From Holophagaceae bacterium (GTDB taxonomy: Bacteria > Acidobacteriota > Holophagae > Holophagales > Holophagaceae): 64,000 nucleotides of DNA. Location: NCBI GenBank assembly GCA_025363715.1, contig JANYLR010000024.1, positions 1 to 64,000 on the forward strand, in the 5' to 3' direction. A program made the position numbers and the translations under genes. Shown piece by piece: positions 33,788 through 42,512 of this stretch; position 1 is the first letter of the stretch; each line of letters opens with the position of its first letter. A model generated the notes under the pieces. It was not told the origin of the DNA. It was given only the letters and a program-made list of their open reading frames with translations, and did no database searches.

Positions 33788-36592
33788 TCAGCGGCCCGAG
33801 TCGGCCTGGAAGCGCCTGCGGGTTTCCTCGAGTTCAGCCCTGATCTCCGGGGCCTGCCGGCGCGGATCGTCCAGGGCCCGGCCCAGTTCCTCCAGGGCCA
33901 GGGCCGGGTGACCCGACTGGAACGCGAGCCAGGCCCAGGCCCGGTGGACATAGGGCGAGTCTGAATCCGTGGGACAGAGGGCCAGCCGTTTTCCCGCTTC
34001 CACCACATCCGGCCTTGCCATGCGTAAGAGGCACTCCGCCTGGCCCGCCAGGGCATTCCAGCGCACCTCGGGCGTCACGCTCTCGGGCAAGAGGCCAAGC
34101 ACCCTCTGGTAGCCTTCCCGGGCCTGGGGAAACCTCTGCTGGAGGCGGGCCAGGTCGGCCGCATAGAACTGGCATTCGGCCTCGACGGTCCGAAGACCCG
34201 AGGTCTGGGCGAGCTTGAGGGCTTGGCCGTGAACACCCGCGGATTCATCCCGCTGCCCCTTCATCAGCGCCAGGATGCCGAGGTTTCGCAGGCAGGTGAC
34301 CTGCCCCACCTTGTCCCCCACGGCTTGCCGCGTGGCCAGAGCCCGGGTGAGCAGGTTCTCCGCACCCGCGGTGTCCCACGCCATGAGGGCCACGACGCCG
34401 AGGTTGTTCATGGCCAGGGCCTCGCCCCACCGGTTCCCGAGCCGCCCCTGGAGGGTCAGGTTGGTGCGGTAGAGGGCTTCCGCCGTGGAGAGGTCCCCCC
34501 GCTTCAGGGCCAGGTTCGCGAGATTGTTCTGCGCCAGGGCCAGGTAGATCTGATCGCCGGTCTGCTGGCTCAGGGCAAGCGAGCGCTCGAACAGGGACCT
34601 TGCCTCCGCATCCCGGCTCCGTTCGCCGGCGATGAGGCCGAGATGATTGAGGGCGATGGTTTCCCCATCCCGGTCCCCGATGGCCCGGGCCAGGGCCAGC
34701 TCTGCCGACCGCAGCCGCTGGGCTTCGTCCAGATCCCCCTGGTCCTTGGCCAGGTAGGCCTTCAGGCCGATGGCGCGGCCTTCGGCCCAGCGGTCCCCGG
34801 TGGCCTTGGCGGACATCAGGGCCCAGTTGGCCACGGGCAGGGCCTGCTCCCGCCCCAGACGGCGAAGGCAGGCGGCATAGGCCGACACGGCGCTGGAGAA
34901 TCCCGGGGCCTTCATGGCAGCCTCCCGCAGGAACGGCTCACTGCCTTTGAAATCCCCCTTGAGGAAGAGGGCCTTGCCGTTTGCATAAGTCGTGAAGACC
35001 TCCGGCGGGACCGGTGGATTCCGCAAGCTGCTGGAGCGGAGGGGATCCACCTTCCTGAGCAGATCGTGGACGGCGGGATCCACCAGGGCCAGGGGGGCAA
35101 AGGCTGACTGTAGATCCGCGCCGGAGGCCCCGGAAAACCGGACCTTCCCCCACTGGTCCACCAGCTCGTAGGTGAGGACCCGGACTTGGCGCCCTGGGTC
35201 CCGGCTCAGGGTTCCACGGATGAACAGCGGGGCCCCCAGGGCATGGGCGATGCGCAGCTGGCTGGCGGGCTCCAGGCTCTCGGCGGCACTCAGACGGAGG
35301 CTGGAGATGGCCCGGGACACGGACTCGGGTTCCATCACCGTCAGGCTGGGCGAGGCGTGCAGGGCCATCGACAACAGCTCCGTCATGCCCACGGCCACGA
35401 CCGCATCGAGGTTCACTTCTCCCGTGGTATTGCGGATGGGCATGACCGCCACCCGGGGCGGGTGGTCCTTCCCCAGGTCCGCGATGATGCTGCGTCCGAA
35501 CAGGGAGTAGCCCAAGCCTAGCAGGAGCATGAGCCCCATGGCGGCGGCCCCGGCCCACCAGGCCGCGGGTCTCCGGGTAAGTAGGCGGGAAAGGGCCTCG
35601 GCCACCTGGGGGCTCGTGGGCCGTTCCGTTGCATTGGCGTGCAGCATGGCCCGGAGCAGGGCTTTCAGGGGCCTGGCGAGCCTCCGGCCCCGCAGAGTCC
35701 TGAGCTCACCCTCGATGGTCGCCGCCATCCTGTCCCGGCCCTCCCCCAGGAAGGGGTGGTCGCCCAGGATCATCTCCCAGGCCACCACGCCTAACGAGAA
35801 GACATCGCTGGAAGGACCTACCTGCCTGCCGCGCATCTGCTCCGGAGAGGCGTAGGTGGGGCTGCCCACGAAACTGCCCGCCTCGGTCATCTCCCCCCAG
35901 CCGGAGCGCGAAGACCCAGGCCGAAAGGAGCCATGACGGGTCCGCTTGTCCTGGCCAGAGGCTGGGAAAGCAACCTGGGTGGCACCGTCTCCGGCCGCCC
36001 CTTCCAAGTTCGTCAGGTTGGGCCTGCTGCCGGTACTGGTTTCCTCTTGCAGATGCGCGGCGTCCACCAGCCGGGCGAGGCCAAAGTCGAGGACCTTGAC
36101 CTGGCCTGCGGCATCCACCATGACGTTGCCAGGCTTCAGATCCCGGTGGACGATGCCCTTGGCATGGGCCGCCTCTAGGGCGAACGCGATGGCCCTCAGG
36201 GTCACCAGCTTCTGCCGCAGGCCCATGCCTGGGACCACCTTCGAAAGCGTGTCCCCTTCGATGAACTCCATGGCGATGTAGGCGCTGCCCCGGGCCTCCA
36301 CCCAGTCGTGGACCTGGCACACGTGCCGGTGGTTGAGCTGGGCCAGGGCCATGGCCTCCCGCCGGAAGCGCTCGGTGGTGACCGCGCATCCAGTTTCGCC
36401 CAGCCGAATGGACTTGAGGGCGACCCGCCGCTCGAGGACAGGATCCCAGGCCAGGTAGACCGCTCCCATGCCTCCCTGGCCCAGCAGTTGTTCAATCTGA
36501 AACCGGCCCACCACCGTCCCTGATGCCAGCTGGCCGGGAACTGTCGGATCGTCCGCCGCTGGAGGCATTGGAGTCGTCGGGGGCTCGGTCAT
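33788..36592 (-). CDS. Membrane Ser/Thr protein kinase with TolB/FlgO-like and TPR domains
   Basis: 934 residues. The kinase domain (about 30-338) is complete: GQGGMGAVY, Lys60, HRDLKPGN at 149-156 and DFG at 169-171, with an unusually long loop after DFG (about 180-240). One membrane helix follows (344-365). Outside is a domain beginning RVAVMPIRNTTGEVNLD, similar in pattern to the TolB/FlgO-type domain often fused to such kinases, and then at least six TPR-type helix pairs (for example LGLIAGERSRDAEARSLFERSL) to the C-terminus. The TPRs could sense or bind a partner across the membrane. The next gene upstream, 13 bases away, is the PH-like gene. Confidence 0.85.
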   Translation of the reverse strand: MTEPPTTPMPPAADDPTVPGQLASGTVVGRFQIEQLLGQGGMGAVYLAWDPVLERRVALKSIRLGETGCAVTTERFRREAMALAQLNHRHVCQVHDWVEARGSAYIAMEFIEGDTLSKVVPGMGLRQKLVTLRAIAFALEAAHAKGIVHRDLKPGNVMVDAAGQVKVLDFGLARLVDAAHLQEETSTGSRPNLTNLEGAAGDGATQVAFPASGQDKRTRHGSFRPGSSRSGWGEMTEAGSFVGSPTYASPEQMRGRQVGPSSDVFSLGVVAWEMILGDHPFLGEGRDRMAATIEGELRTLRGRRLARPLKALLRAMLHANATERPTSPQVAEALSRLLTRRPAAWWAGAAAMGLMLLLGLGYSLFGRSIIADLGKDHPPRVAVMPIRNTTGEVNLDAVVAVGMTELLSMALHASPSLTVMEPESVSRAISSLRLSAAESLEPASQLRIAHALGAPLFIRGTLSRDPGRQVRVLTYELVDQWGKVRFSGASGADLQSAFAPLALVDPAVHDLLRKVDPLRSSSLRNPPVPPEVFTTYANGKALFLKGDFKGSEPFLREAAMKAPGFSSAVSAYAACLRRLGREQALPVANWALMSAKATGDRWAEGRAIGLKAYLAKDQGDLDEAQRLRSAELALARAIGDRDGETIALNHLGLIAGERSRDAEARSLFERSLALSQQTGDQIYLALAQNNLANLALKRGDLSTAEALYRTNLTLQGRLGNRWGEALAMNNLGVVALMAWDTAGAENLLTRALATRQAVGDKVGQVTCLRNLGILALMKGQRDESAGVHGQALKLAQTSGLRTVEAECQFYAADLARLQQRFPQAREGYQRVLGLLPESVTPEVRWNALAGQAECLLRMARPDVVEAGKRLALCPTDSDSPYVHRAWAWLAFQSGHPALALEELGRALDDPRRQAPEIRAELEETRRRFQADSGR

Positions 36593-36604
36593 GGCCGGGC
36601 TGGG

Positions 36605-36907
36605 TTACCGGGTCTGCCGGCTTTGAGCGGCTTCGATGAGTTCCTTGATGCGGCGGGCATCGGCCTTGCGGTGCCCGTGGCTGGTGAGAGGGTCGCTGCC
36701 GCCGGTGCTTTCCACCAGGATGTCGGCCCAGAGCAGTCCAGTATCGATGCGCACGCTGGCCACCTTCGAGAGGTGGATGCTGATCTCGTTCACGGTGAAC
36801 CAGGAGCGCTTGCGGCGCAGGACGGCCGTCTCTGAAATCTCGATGACGGTCGTGAACAGGTGGTTGCCCTGGGTCCAGCGGCTGGCCTTGAATGTTTCGG
36901 TGGCCAT
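36605..36907 (-). CDS. Small PH-like domain protein
   Basis: 100 residues, no membrane segment. The strand pattern (TTVIEISETAVLRRKRSWFTVNEISIHLSKVASVRIDTGLLWADILVESTGG) resembles the bacterial PH domain seen in YdbS-like and other short proteins, followed by a C-terminal helix (DARRIKELIEAA). Its role is unknown. The ATG overlaps the stop of the upstream transketolase-like gene (ATGA) and the kinase follows 13 bases on, so the three are probably one operon. Confidence 0.6.
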   Translation of the reverse strand: MATETFKASRWTQGNHLFTTVIEISETAVLRRKRSWFTVNEISIHLSKVASVRIDTGLLWADILVESTGGSDPLTSHGHRKADARRIKELIEAAQSRQTR

Positions 36908-37875
36908 CAGAGGGCCTCCTTCGCGGCGGCGGCCACGGCCTGGGGCGTGATGCCGTAGGCCTCCAGCAGCTTTTCAGGCTTGCCGCTCTGGCCGAACAGG
37001 TCCTTCACGCCGACCCGGCGGATGGGCATGGGATGGGTTTCGGAGAGAAGCTCCGCCACGATGCCACCCAGGCCCCCGTGGATCTGGTGTTCCTCGCAGG
37101 TGACCACGGCCTTGTGCAGTTTCGCCAGCGTGATCAGCGTATCGCGGTCGAAGGGCTTGACGGTGGGCGTGTGCAGCACCGTGGTCTCGATGCCCTCAGT
37201 CGCCAGCAGCTCCGCCGCCTCCAGGCAGATGGAGGTACCCAGGCCGCAACCCACCAGCAGCACATCCTTGCCCTGACGCATCACCACGGCCTTGCCGAAC
37301 TGGAATTGATAGTCCGAACCGTGGATGCGGGGAAACTTGTCGCGGGTGAGGCGGATGTAGACTGGGCCCTGATGGGCGTAGGCGAAACGGACGGCCTGCT
37401 TCGTTTCAAGGGCATCCGAAGGGGAGAGAACAGTCATGCCCGGGATCATGCACATGAGAGCCAGATCTTCCAGGCACTGGTGGGTGCCGCCATCCTCACC
37501 CACGGTGAGGCCTGCATGGGTGGCCACGATCTTCACGTTCTGGTGGCCGACGCCCACGGCCTGGCGCACGAACTCGTAGGCCCGGCCCGTGGCGAACATG
37601 GCGAAGGTGCTCACGAAGGGCACCACGCCCGTGGTGGCGGCCCCGGCGGCAGCGGCCACCATGCCCTGCTCGGCGGCGCCCATATTGAAGAAGCGCTCCG
37701 GGAAAGCCTTGGCGAACTTGCTGGTGCGGGTGGAGCCGGCGAGATCCGCATCGAACACGATGAGGTTGGCGCCTTCGTTCCCCAATTCCACCAGGGTGTC
37801 GCCGTAGGCGTCCCGCAGGCTGTCCATCACGCCGCCCACCTTACCGCCCACGCCCGCCGTGTCCAGACCCGCCAT
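36907..37875 (-). CDS. Transketolase family protein, C-terminal-half subunit
   Basis: 322 residues. It matches the pyrimidine-binding and C-terminal domains of transketolase-like enzymes: GNEGANLIVFDADLAGST, FNMGAAEQGMVAAAAG with the conserved Glu, and GPVYIRLTRDK, with GEDGGTHQ. In two-subunit transketolases the N-terminal, thiamine-diphosphate-binding half is a separate gene, usually directly upstream; none is here. The upstream gene is divergent. The ATG at 37875 has GGGAG upstream. Transketolase and DXP-synthase-like functions cannot be separated. Confidence 0.85.
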   Translation of the reverse strand: MAGLDTAGVGGKVGGVMDSLRDAYGDTLVELGNEGANLIVFDADLAGSTRTSKFAKAFPERFFNMGAAEQGMVAAAAGAATTGVVPFVSTFAMFATGRAYEFVRQAVGVGHQNVKIVATHAGLTVGEDGGTHQCLEDLALMCMIPGMTVLSPSDALETKQAVRFAYAHQGPVYIRLTRDKFPRIHGSDYQFQFGKAVVMRQGKDVLLVGCGLGTSICLEAAELLATEGIETTVLHTPTVKPFDRDTLITLAKLHKAVVTCEEHQIHGGLGGIVAELLSETHPMPIRRVGVKDLFGQSGKPEKLLEAYGITPQAVAAAAKEAL

Positions 37876-37961
37876 GACCACTCCCGTTGAAGGTTTCATT
37901 CTACGCGAATGACCCGCCGAACGATCCGCAGGAATCGACTGAGAGGCCTTAGGCTGGTGGC

Positions 37962-38963
37962 ATGGCCATACCGGTCCGACCCTCGTCCCTGCTCTGGGGC
38001 CTCTTCCTTCTCCTGGGTGGGGCGGCGCTGGCGCTGCGCCTGAGAACTCCCGAAAGCTCTGCCCTGCCCTGGATCACGGCCGCCATTCTCCTACTGCTGA
38101 CCTTGCGGGTGACCACGATGCTTCGGGAATGGCGACAGAGACGCCTGCCTGGCACGCGGATCCTGCTGCCGAGCCTGCTTCTGGTGGAGGGCCTGGGCTT
38201 GATCCTCAGCAGCGCTTCGCACTTGGCGCTCCAATTGCGTCTCGGCACGGCCCTGGCGCTGGAGCTCCTATTGCTGGTCCTCGCGGTACGGGCCTGGCGT
38301 CTGTCGCAAAAACTTCCCGGCGCATGGCCTGAGGATCGGATTGCCGCGGCCTTCGAGGCCTTCGTACCCCCCAGGGCTGCCCGACTCCTGGCCCTGGAAC
38401 TGGTGGTGCTCGGCAGTGCGATCCAGTTCCTGTTCGGTGGGTTCCGAAGCCCTGCTCCACCTGGTTTCAGCCTGCACAAGGAGACTTTCCTCCGGGCCTT
38501 CCTTCCGGTCCTGCCCCTGCTGATCCCTACGGACCTTTTCCTCATCCATGCCCTGTTCCCCCGCATGGCGCCATGGCTGCGCTGGCTCCTGCACTTCTCC
38601 ACCCTCTATTCGGTGCTGTGGATGGTGGGCCTCTACGCCACGCTGAGGCAGCGGCCCCATCAACTCGACGGAACCCACCTCAATCTGTACATGGGCCTGC
38701 TCGGCTCCCTCCACCTGCGCAGAGAGCAGGTCGTGTCGGCCGCGCCTCTGCCGGAATTCGAGGATGACTGGGCCAAGCGTCAGTACCTGAAGGGCATGCA
38801 CAAGCTCCTGAGGACTGGCGCGCCCGCCGTGGAATTGCGGCTGTCGGAGGCGGTCTGCAGGATGGAACTGCTGGGGCCCGGCTCCCGCAAGCTGGATCGC
38901 GTGGCCGTATCCGTGGACGATCCCTCCGCCTTCCTCGCCGCCCTGGGTCGCCCATGCGCCTGA
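37962..38963 (+). CDS. Multi-pass membrane protein, function unknown
   Basis: 333 residues. About five to six hydrophobic helices lie in the first 230 residues, including a very Leu-rich one (ITAAILLLLTLRV) and LHFSTLYSVLWMVGLYATL. The C-terminal ~100 residues are soluble and mixed charge (LPEFEDDWAKRQYLKGMHKLL). No family is recognised. It ends inside hrpB by ten bases, so translation is coupled to it. It is divergent from the transketolase-like operon. Confidence 0.6.
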   Translation: MAIPVRPSSLLWGLFLLLGGAALALRLRTPESSALPWITAAILLLLTLRVTTMLREWRQRRLPGTRILLPSLLLVEGLGLILSSASHLALQLRLGTALALELLLLVLAVRAWRLSQKLPGAWPEDRIAAAFEAFVPPRAARLLALELVVLGSAIQFLFGGFRSPAPPGFSLHKETFLRAFLPVLPLLIPTDLFLIHALFPRMAPWLRWLLHFSTLYSVLWMVGLYATLRQRPHQLDGTHLNLYMGLLGSLHLRREQVVSAAPLPEFEDDWAKRQYLKGMHKLLRTGAPAVELRLSEAVCRMELLGPGSRKLDRVAVSVDDPSAFLAALGRPCA

Positions 38964-41461
38964 GCCTGCCCATCGATCCCCTGTTGCCGCAGATCGTCGA
39001 AAGCCTGCGTGGGAATCCCAACCTGGTGCTGCAGGCGGATCCCGGCGCGGGCAAGACAACGCGGGTGCCCCCGGCCCTGCTGGAGGCGGGCCTGCTTGGG
39101 ATCGGCGAGTGCTGGATCCTCGAGCCACGGCGCCTCGCGGCCCGTCTGGCCGCCACCCGGGTGGCTGATGAGCTGGGGGAAGCCCTGGGCCAGCGGGCGG
39201 GCTATGCCGTGCGCTTCGAGCAGAAGGTGTCGAAGGCCACGCGGCTGCGCTTCGTCACCGAAGGCCTGCTGCTTCGCCGGCTCCAGGGGGGTCCCCTGCT
39301 GAAGGGCATCGCCGCCGTGGTGCTCGACGAATTCCATGAGCGGCATCTGCATACGGACCTGGCCATCACCCTGCTGCGCCGCCTCCAGCGTGAGGCCCGG
39401 CCCGACCTCAAGCTGCTGGTCATGTCTGCCACCCTGGATCCGGGACCCGTGGCCACCTACCTCGATGCGCCCGTGCTGAAGAGCGAGGGCCGGGCCTTCC
39501 CCGTCGAGACCGCCTTCCTGTCGCGGCCCGATGACCGGCCCATCGGACAGCAGGTGGCCGACGCCCTGGAGCGCCTCTATGCCGAAGGTCTGAAGGATCA
39601 CACGCTGGTCTTCCTGCCAGGGGCTGCGGAGATCCGTGCCTGCCTGAAGGGCTGCGAGGCCGTGGCGGCCAAACGTGGCTTGAGCTTGCGGCCCCTGCAC
39701 GGCGAGTTGGCCCCGGACGCGCAGGGCTTCGCCCTGGCTGCCAGCGATACTCCCAAGGTCATCCTCAGCACCAACGTCGCCGAAAGCTCCGTCACCCTGG
39801 ATGCCATCGGCGCCGTGGTGGATTCGGGCCTGGGCCGCGAGGCCTCCCACTCGCCCTGGTCGGGCCTGTCGGGCCTGCGCACGGTGCGCATCAGCCAGGC
39901 CCGCTGCGTGCAGCGCACGGGTCGCGCCGGCCGCACGGGGCCGGGCCGCTGCCTGCGCCTCTATACCGAAGCCGACTTCGGCGCCCGCCCCGTCTTCGAC
40001 GTGCCCGAACTGCAGCGTTCCGATCTGGCGGAAACCATGCTTATGCTGCACAGCTTGGGGCTCGCGCCGTACCGCGTGGGCACCCCCCAGGCTGGCGCCC
40101 TGGACTGGTTCGAGGCGCCGCCTGCCACCTCCGTTTCCGCAGCCGAGGCCCTGCTTGCGCGCCTCGGTGCCCTGACCGATGGCGCCCTCAGCCCCGTGGG
40201 AAGGCGCATGGCGGAGCTGCCCCTGCATCCGCGCCTGGCCCGGCTGGCGGCGGCGGGTCAGGATCTGGGCATTCCGCAGCTGGCCCTGCGCGCCGCGGCC
40301 CTGCTGGAGACCGGCAGCCTCTCGGCGCGCCAAGGCCTGGCCACGCAGCAGGGCCAGGGCTGGGCCCCGGTGAAGTTGGGCCACGGCGCGGATTCGGATC
40401 TGCTGCTGCGCCTCGATCAGTTCGAAGAGGCCCAGGCTGCTGGCTTCGGCGCGGGGGCCTGCCGGGCCGCGGGCCTGGACATCGCCGCCATCCAACGGGC
40501 CCGACGGGCGGTGCAGTCCCTGGAGCGCCTCCTGCCCTCCCCCGCCGAACCCGCGGATGCGGAGACCCGCCTGCTGAAGGCCCTGCTCCTGGCCTACCCG
40601 GACCGCGTGGGCCAACTCTCCGCCAATGGCACCTGCGCTTTCGCCGGCGGCGGCGGGGCGAAGCTGGATCCCGCCAGCCGGGTGCGGCGACCGGGCCTCA
40701 TCCTGGCCCTGGAAGCCGATGCCGTGAAGCAGGGTACCGGCGGCCAAACGCTGATTCGCCAAGCCTCCCGCTGCGAGGCGGACTGGCTGCTGGAGACCTT
40801 CCCCGAGCGCCTGGAGGATTTGGACGAGGTGGTATTCAACCCATCGGCGGGGCGTGTCGAGCGGCGCTCTGAAATTCGCTACGATGGGCTGACCATCGAC
40901 CTAAGCCGTGGGCCCGCGGACCCTACGGATCCACGGGTGGCGGCTATTCTGGCCGCGGCTCTGCGAGATCGTCCGCAAGACGAGGTGCTCGCGCGGTGCC
41001 TGACCCGGCTAACCTTCCTGCGGAAGCACCGCCCGGAATTGGGTTTGCCCGAAGACTTGCTGGGTCCCCTGCTGGCCGGGGCCTGCGCGGGACGAGCAAC
41101 CTTGCGCGAGGTGCAGGACGTGGACTGGCCTGCGGCCCTGCGCCAAGCCTTCCCGGCCGAAACGCTGCGTCTGCTGGACGCCTGGGCGCCCGAGGCCATC
41201 CAGCTGCCCAAGGGCCGCCCCACCAAGGTCCACTACGAGGACGATCCCCCCTGGATCGCTTCGCGCCTGCAGGATTTCTGGGGCCTCAAGAAATCCCCCA
41301 CCGTGGCCGGCGGTGACCTGCCCCTGGTGCTCCACCTGCTCGCCCCCAACATGCGTGCCGTGCAGGTCACCCAGGATCTGGCCGGCTTCTGGCAACGGGT
41401 CTATAAGGAGCTGCGGCCGGGCTTGTCGCGGCGCTATCCCAAGCATCATTGGCCGGAGTGA
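38954..41461 (+). CDS. hrpB: ATP-dependent helicase HrpB
   Basis: 835 residues, close to the family's usual ~820. The DEAH/RHA helicase motifs are present: Walker A ADPGAGKTTRVP, DEFHERHLHTDL (DExH), MSATLD, and in the second RecA fold FLPGAAEIRAC, STNVAESSVTLD and QRTGRAGRTGPG. The HrpB-specific C-terminal region contains PWIASRLQDFWGLKKSP and ends NMRAVQVTQDLAGFW..YPKHHWPE. HrpB's substrate is not well defined in most bacteria. The start overlaps the preceding gene and a GNAT gene follows 15 bases later. Confidence 0.93.
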   Translation: MRLSLPIDPLLPQIVESLRGNPNLVLQADPGAGKTTRVPPALLEAGLLGIGECWILEPRRLAARLAATRVADELGEALGQRAGYAVRFEQKVSKATRLRFVTEGLLLRRLQGGPLLKGIAAVVLDEFHERHLHTDLAITLLRRLQREARPDLKLLVMSATLDPGPVATYLDAPVLKSEGRAFPVETAFLSRPDDRPIGQQVADALERLYAEGLKDHTLVFLPGAAEIRACLKGCEAVAAKRGLSLRPLHGELAPDAQGFALAASDTPKVILSTNVAESSVTLDAIGAVVDSGLGREASHSPWSGLSGLRTVRISQARCVQRTGRAGRTGPGRCLRLYTEADFGARPVFDVPELQRSDLAETMLMLHSLGLAPYRVGTPQAGALDWFEAPPATSVSAAEALLARLGALTDGALSPVGRRMAELPLHPRLARLAAAGQDLGIPQLALRAAALLETGSLSARQGLATQQGQGWAPVKLGHGADSDLLLRLDQFEEAQAAGFGAGACRAAGLDIAAIQRARRAVQSLERLLPSPAEPADAETRLLKALLLAYPDRVGQLSANGTCAFAGGGGAKLDPASRVRRPGLILALEADAVKQGTGGQTLIRQASRCEADWLLETFPERLEDLDEVVFNPSAGRVERRSEIRYDGLTIDLSRGPADPTDPRVAAILAAALRDRPQDEVLARCLTRLTFLRKHRPELGLPEDLLGPLLAGACAGRATLREVQDVDWPAALRQAFPAETLRLLDAWAPEAIQLPKGRPTKVHYEDDPPWIASRLQDFWGLKKSPTVAGGDLPLVLHLLAPNMRAVQVTQDLAGFWQRVYKELRPGLSRRYPKHHWPE

Positions 41462-41476
41462 CGCTACCCTTTCCCC

Positions 41477-41962
41477 ATGCCCACCTTCCGCCCCATCCGC
41501 CCCGAGGACGACCTGGCCCTTGCCGCCATCATCCGCCGGGTGATGCCTGAATTCGGCGCGGATGGTCCGGGTTTCGCCATCCATGACCCCGAGGTGGACC
41601 ACATGTGCGCGGCCTATTCGGTGCCTGGCGCGGCCTACTTCGTGGTGCTGGATGAGGAGGGGCTGGTGCTGGGAGGGTGTGGCGTGGCTGCGCTGGAAGG
41701 CGGCGACTCCGGCGTCTGTGAACTGAAAAAGATGTACTTCCTGCCAGCGGCGCGAGGAAAGGGGATGGGCGAAGTCCTCCTGCGGCACTGCCTGGAGGTC
41801 GCCAAGGCTTTGGGCTATCAGACCTGCTACCTGGAGACCCTCACGGGCATGGACCAGGCCATCCGCCTCTACAAAAAGCTCGGCTTCAAGCCCCTCTGCG
41901 CGCCCCTGGGCCGCACGGGGCATGGCGGCTGTGACCATTGGTTCGCGAAAGAACTGGCATGA
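41477..41962 (+). CDS. GNAT family N-acetyltransferase
   Basis: 161 residues. The acetyl-CoA loop of the GNAT fold is visible as LPAARGKGMGEVLLRHCLEVAK, and CYLETLTGMDQAIRLYKKLGFKPL is the usual last helix and strand. The substrate is not predictable. It follows hrpB by 15 bases; its stop is the first base triplet before a heptamer repeat tract. Confidence 0.85.
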   Translation: MPTFRPIRPEDDLALAAIIRRVMPEFGADGPGFAIHDPEVDHMCAAYSVPGAAYFVVLDEEGLVLGGCGVAALEGGDSGVCELKKMYFLPAARGKGMGEVLLRHCLEVAKALGYQTCYLETLTGMDQAIRLYKKLGFKPLCAPLGRTGHGGCDHWFAKELA

Positions 41963-42015
41963 CAGGCTTCAGGCTTCAGGCTTCAGGCTTCAGGCTTCAG
42001 GCTTCAGGCTTCAGG
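41963..42015. repeat. Heptanucleotide tandem repeat (CAGGCTT)x7.5
   Basis: Seven perfect copies of CAGGCTT plus CAGG, starting at the base directly after the GNAT stop codon. It is followed by a low-complexity CAGCCCACAGCCCCCAGTCCCC tract (about 42048-42077) leading up to the acpS start. Such tracts are prone to slippage. A seven-base change would not shift acpS, whose start lies 70 bases downstream. Confidence 0.95.
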
Positions 42016-42086
42016 AACTGCAGGAGGCCCTGCGGGCCGCCCTTTCCCCACAGCCCACAGCCCCCAGTCCCCAGCCAGGTGCCCCG

Positions 42087-42455
42087 ATGATCGTCGGCCT
42101 GGGTACGGATTTGTGCCCTCCAAGTCGATGGCGCCACTTGGTGGAGCGCTTCGGGGCGGAGAAGTGCGCTGGGCGGATCCTCCACCCGGAGGAAGCGGCC
42201 TACCTCCTGGGCGGGAACCGGCAAAGACTACCGGAGCGCCTGGCGGGACGCTGGGCCCTGCGGGAGGCCTTCGGCAAGGCTCTGGGGACGGGGCTGGAGG
42301 GCTGGTCCTGGAAGGAACTCCGCTATATCAATGGTCGGCTCTGGGCGGTGGGTGCCCTGGCTGAGCTCTTAGCGGCCCGGAAGATCCGGACCCTCCATGG
42401 GAGTGTCAGCCACGATGGCGACCTGGCCATGGCGGTGGTCCTCCTGGAGGGCTGA
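42087..42455 (+). CDS. acpS: Holo-[acyl-carrier-protein] synthase
   Basis: 122 residues. AcpS moves the 4'-phosphopantetheine arm from CoA to acyl carrier protein. The N-terminus IVGLGTDLCPPSRW fits the GTDxxxxxR magnesium site, and WALREAFGKALGTG fits the second conserved block (usually AxKEAxxKALG). HGSVSHDGDLAMAVVLL is the usual last strand pair. The ATG at 42087 is chosen by homology; no strong ribosome site is seen, and a longer in-frame start would run through the repeat tract. Confidence 0.85.
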   Translation: MIVGLGTDLCPPSRWRHLVERFGAEKCAGRILHPEEAAYLLGGNRQRLPERLAGRWALREAFGKALGTGLEGWSWKELRYINGRLWAVGALAELLAARKIRTLHGSVSHDGDLAMAVVLLEG

Positions 42456-42512
42456 GGCGTCGGAAACTCAAGCCTTGGGATCCGAAGCCGATCCTGGGGA
42501 CAGGACGACCAG

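Noticed and set aside
38780..40762. 660-codon minus-strand frame
   Set aside because: Antisense to hrpB, whose helicase motifs are complete.
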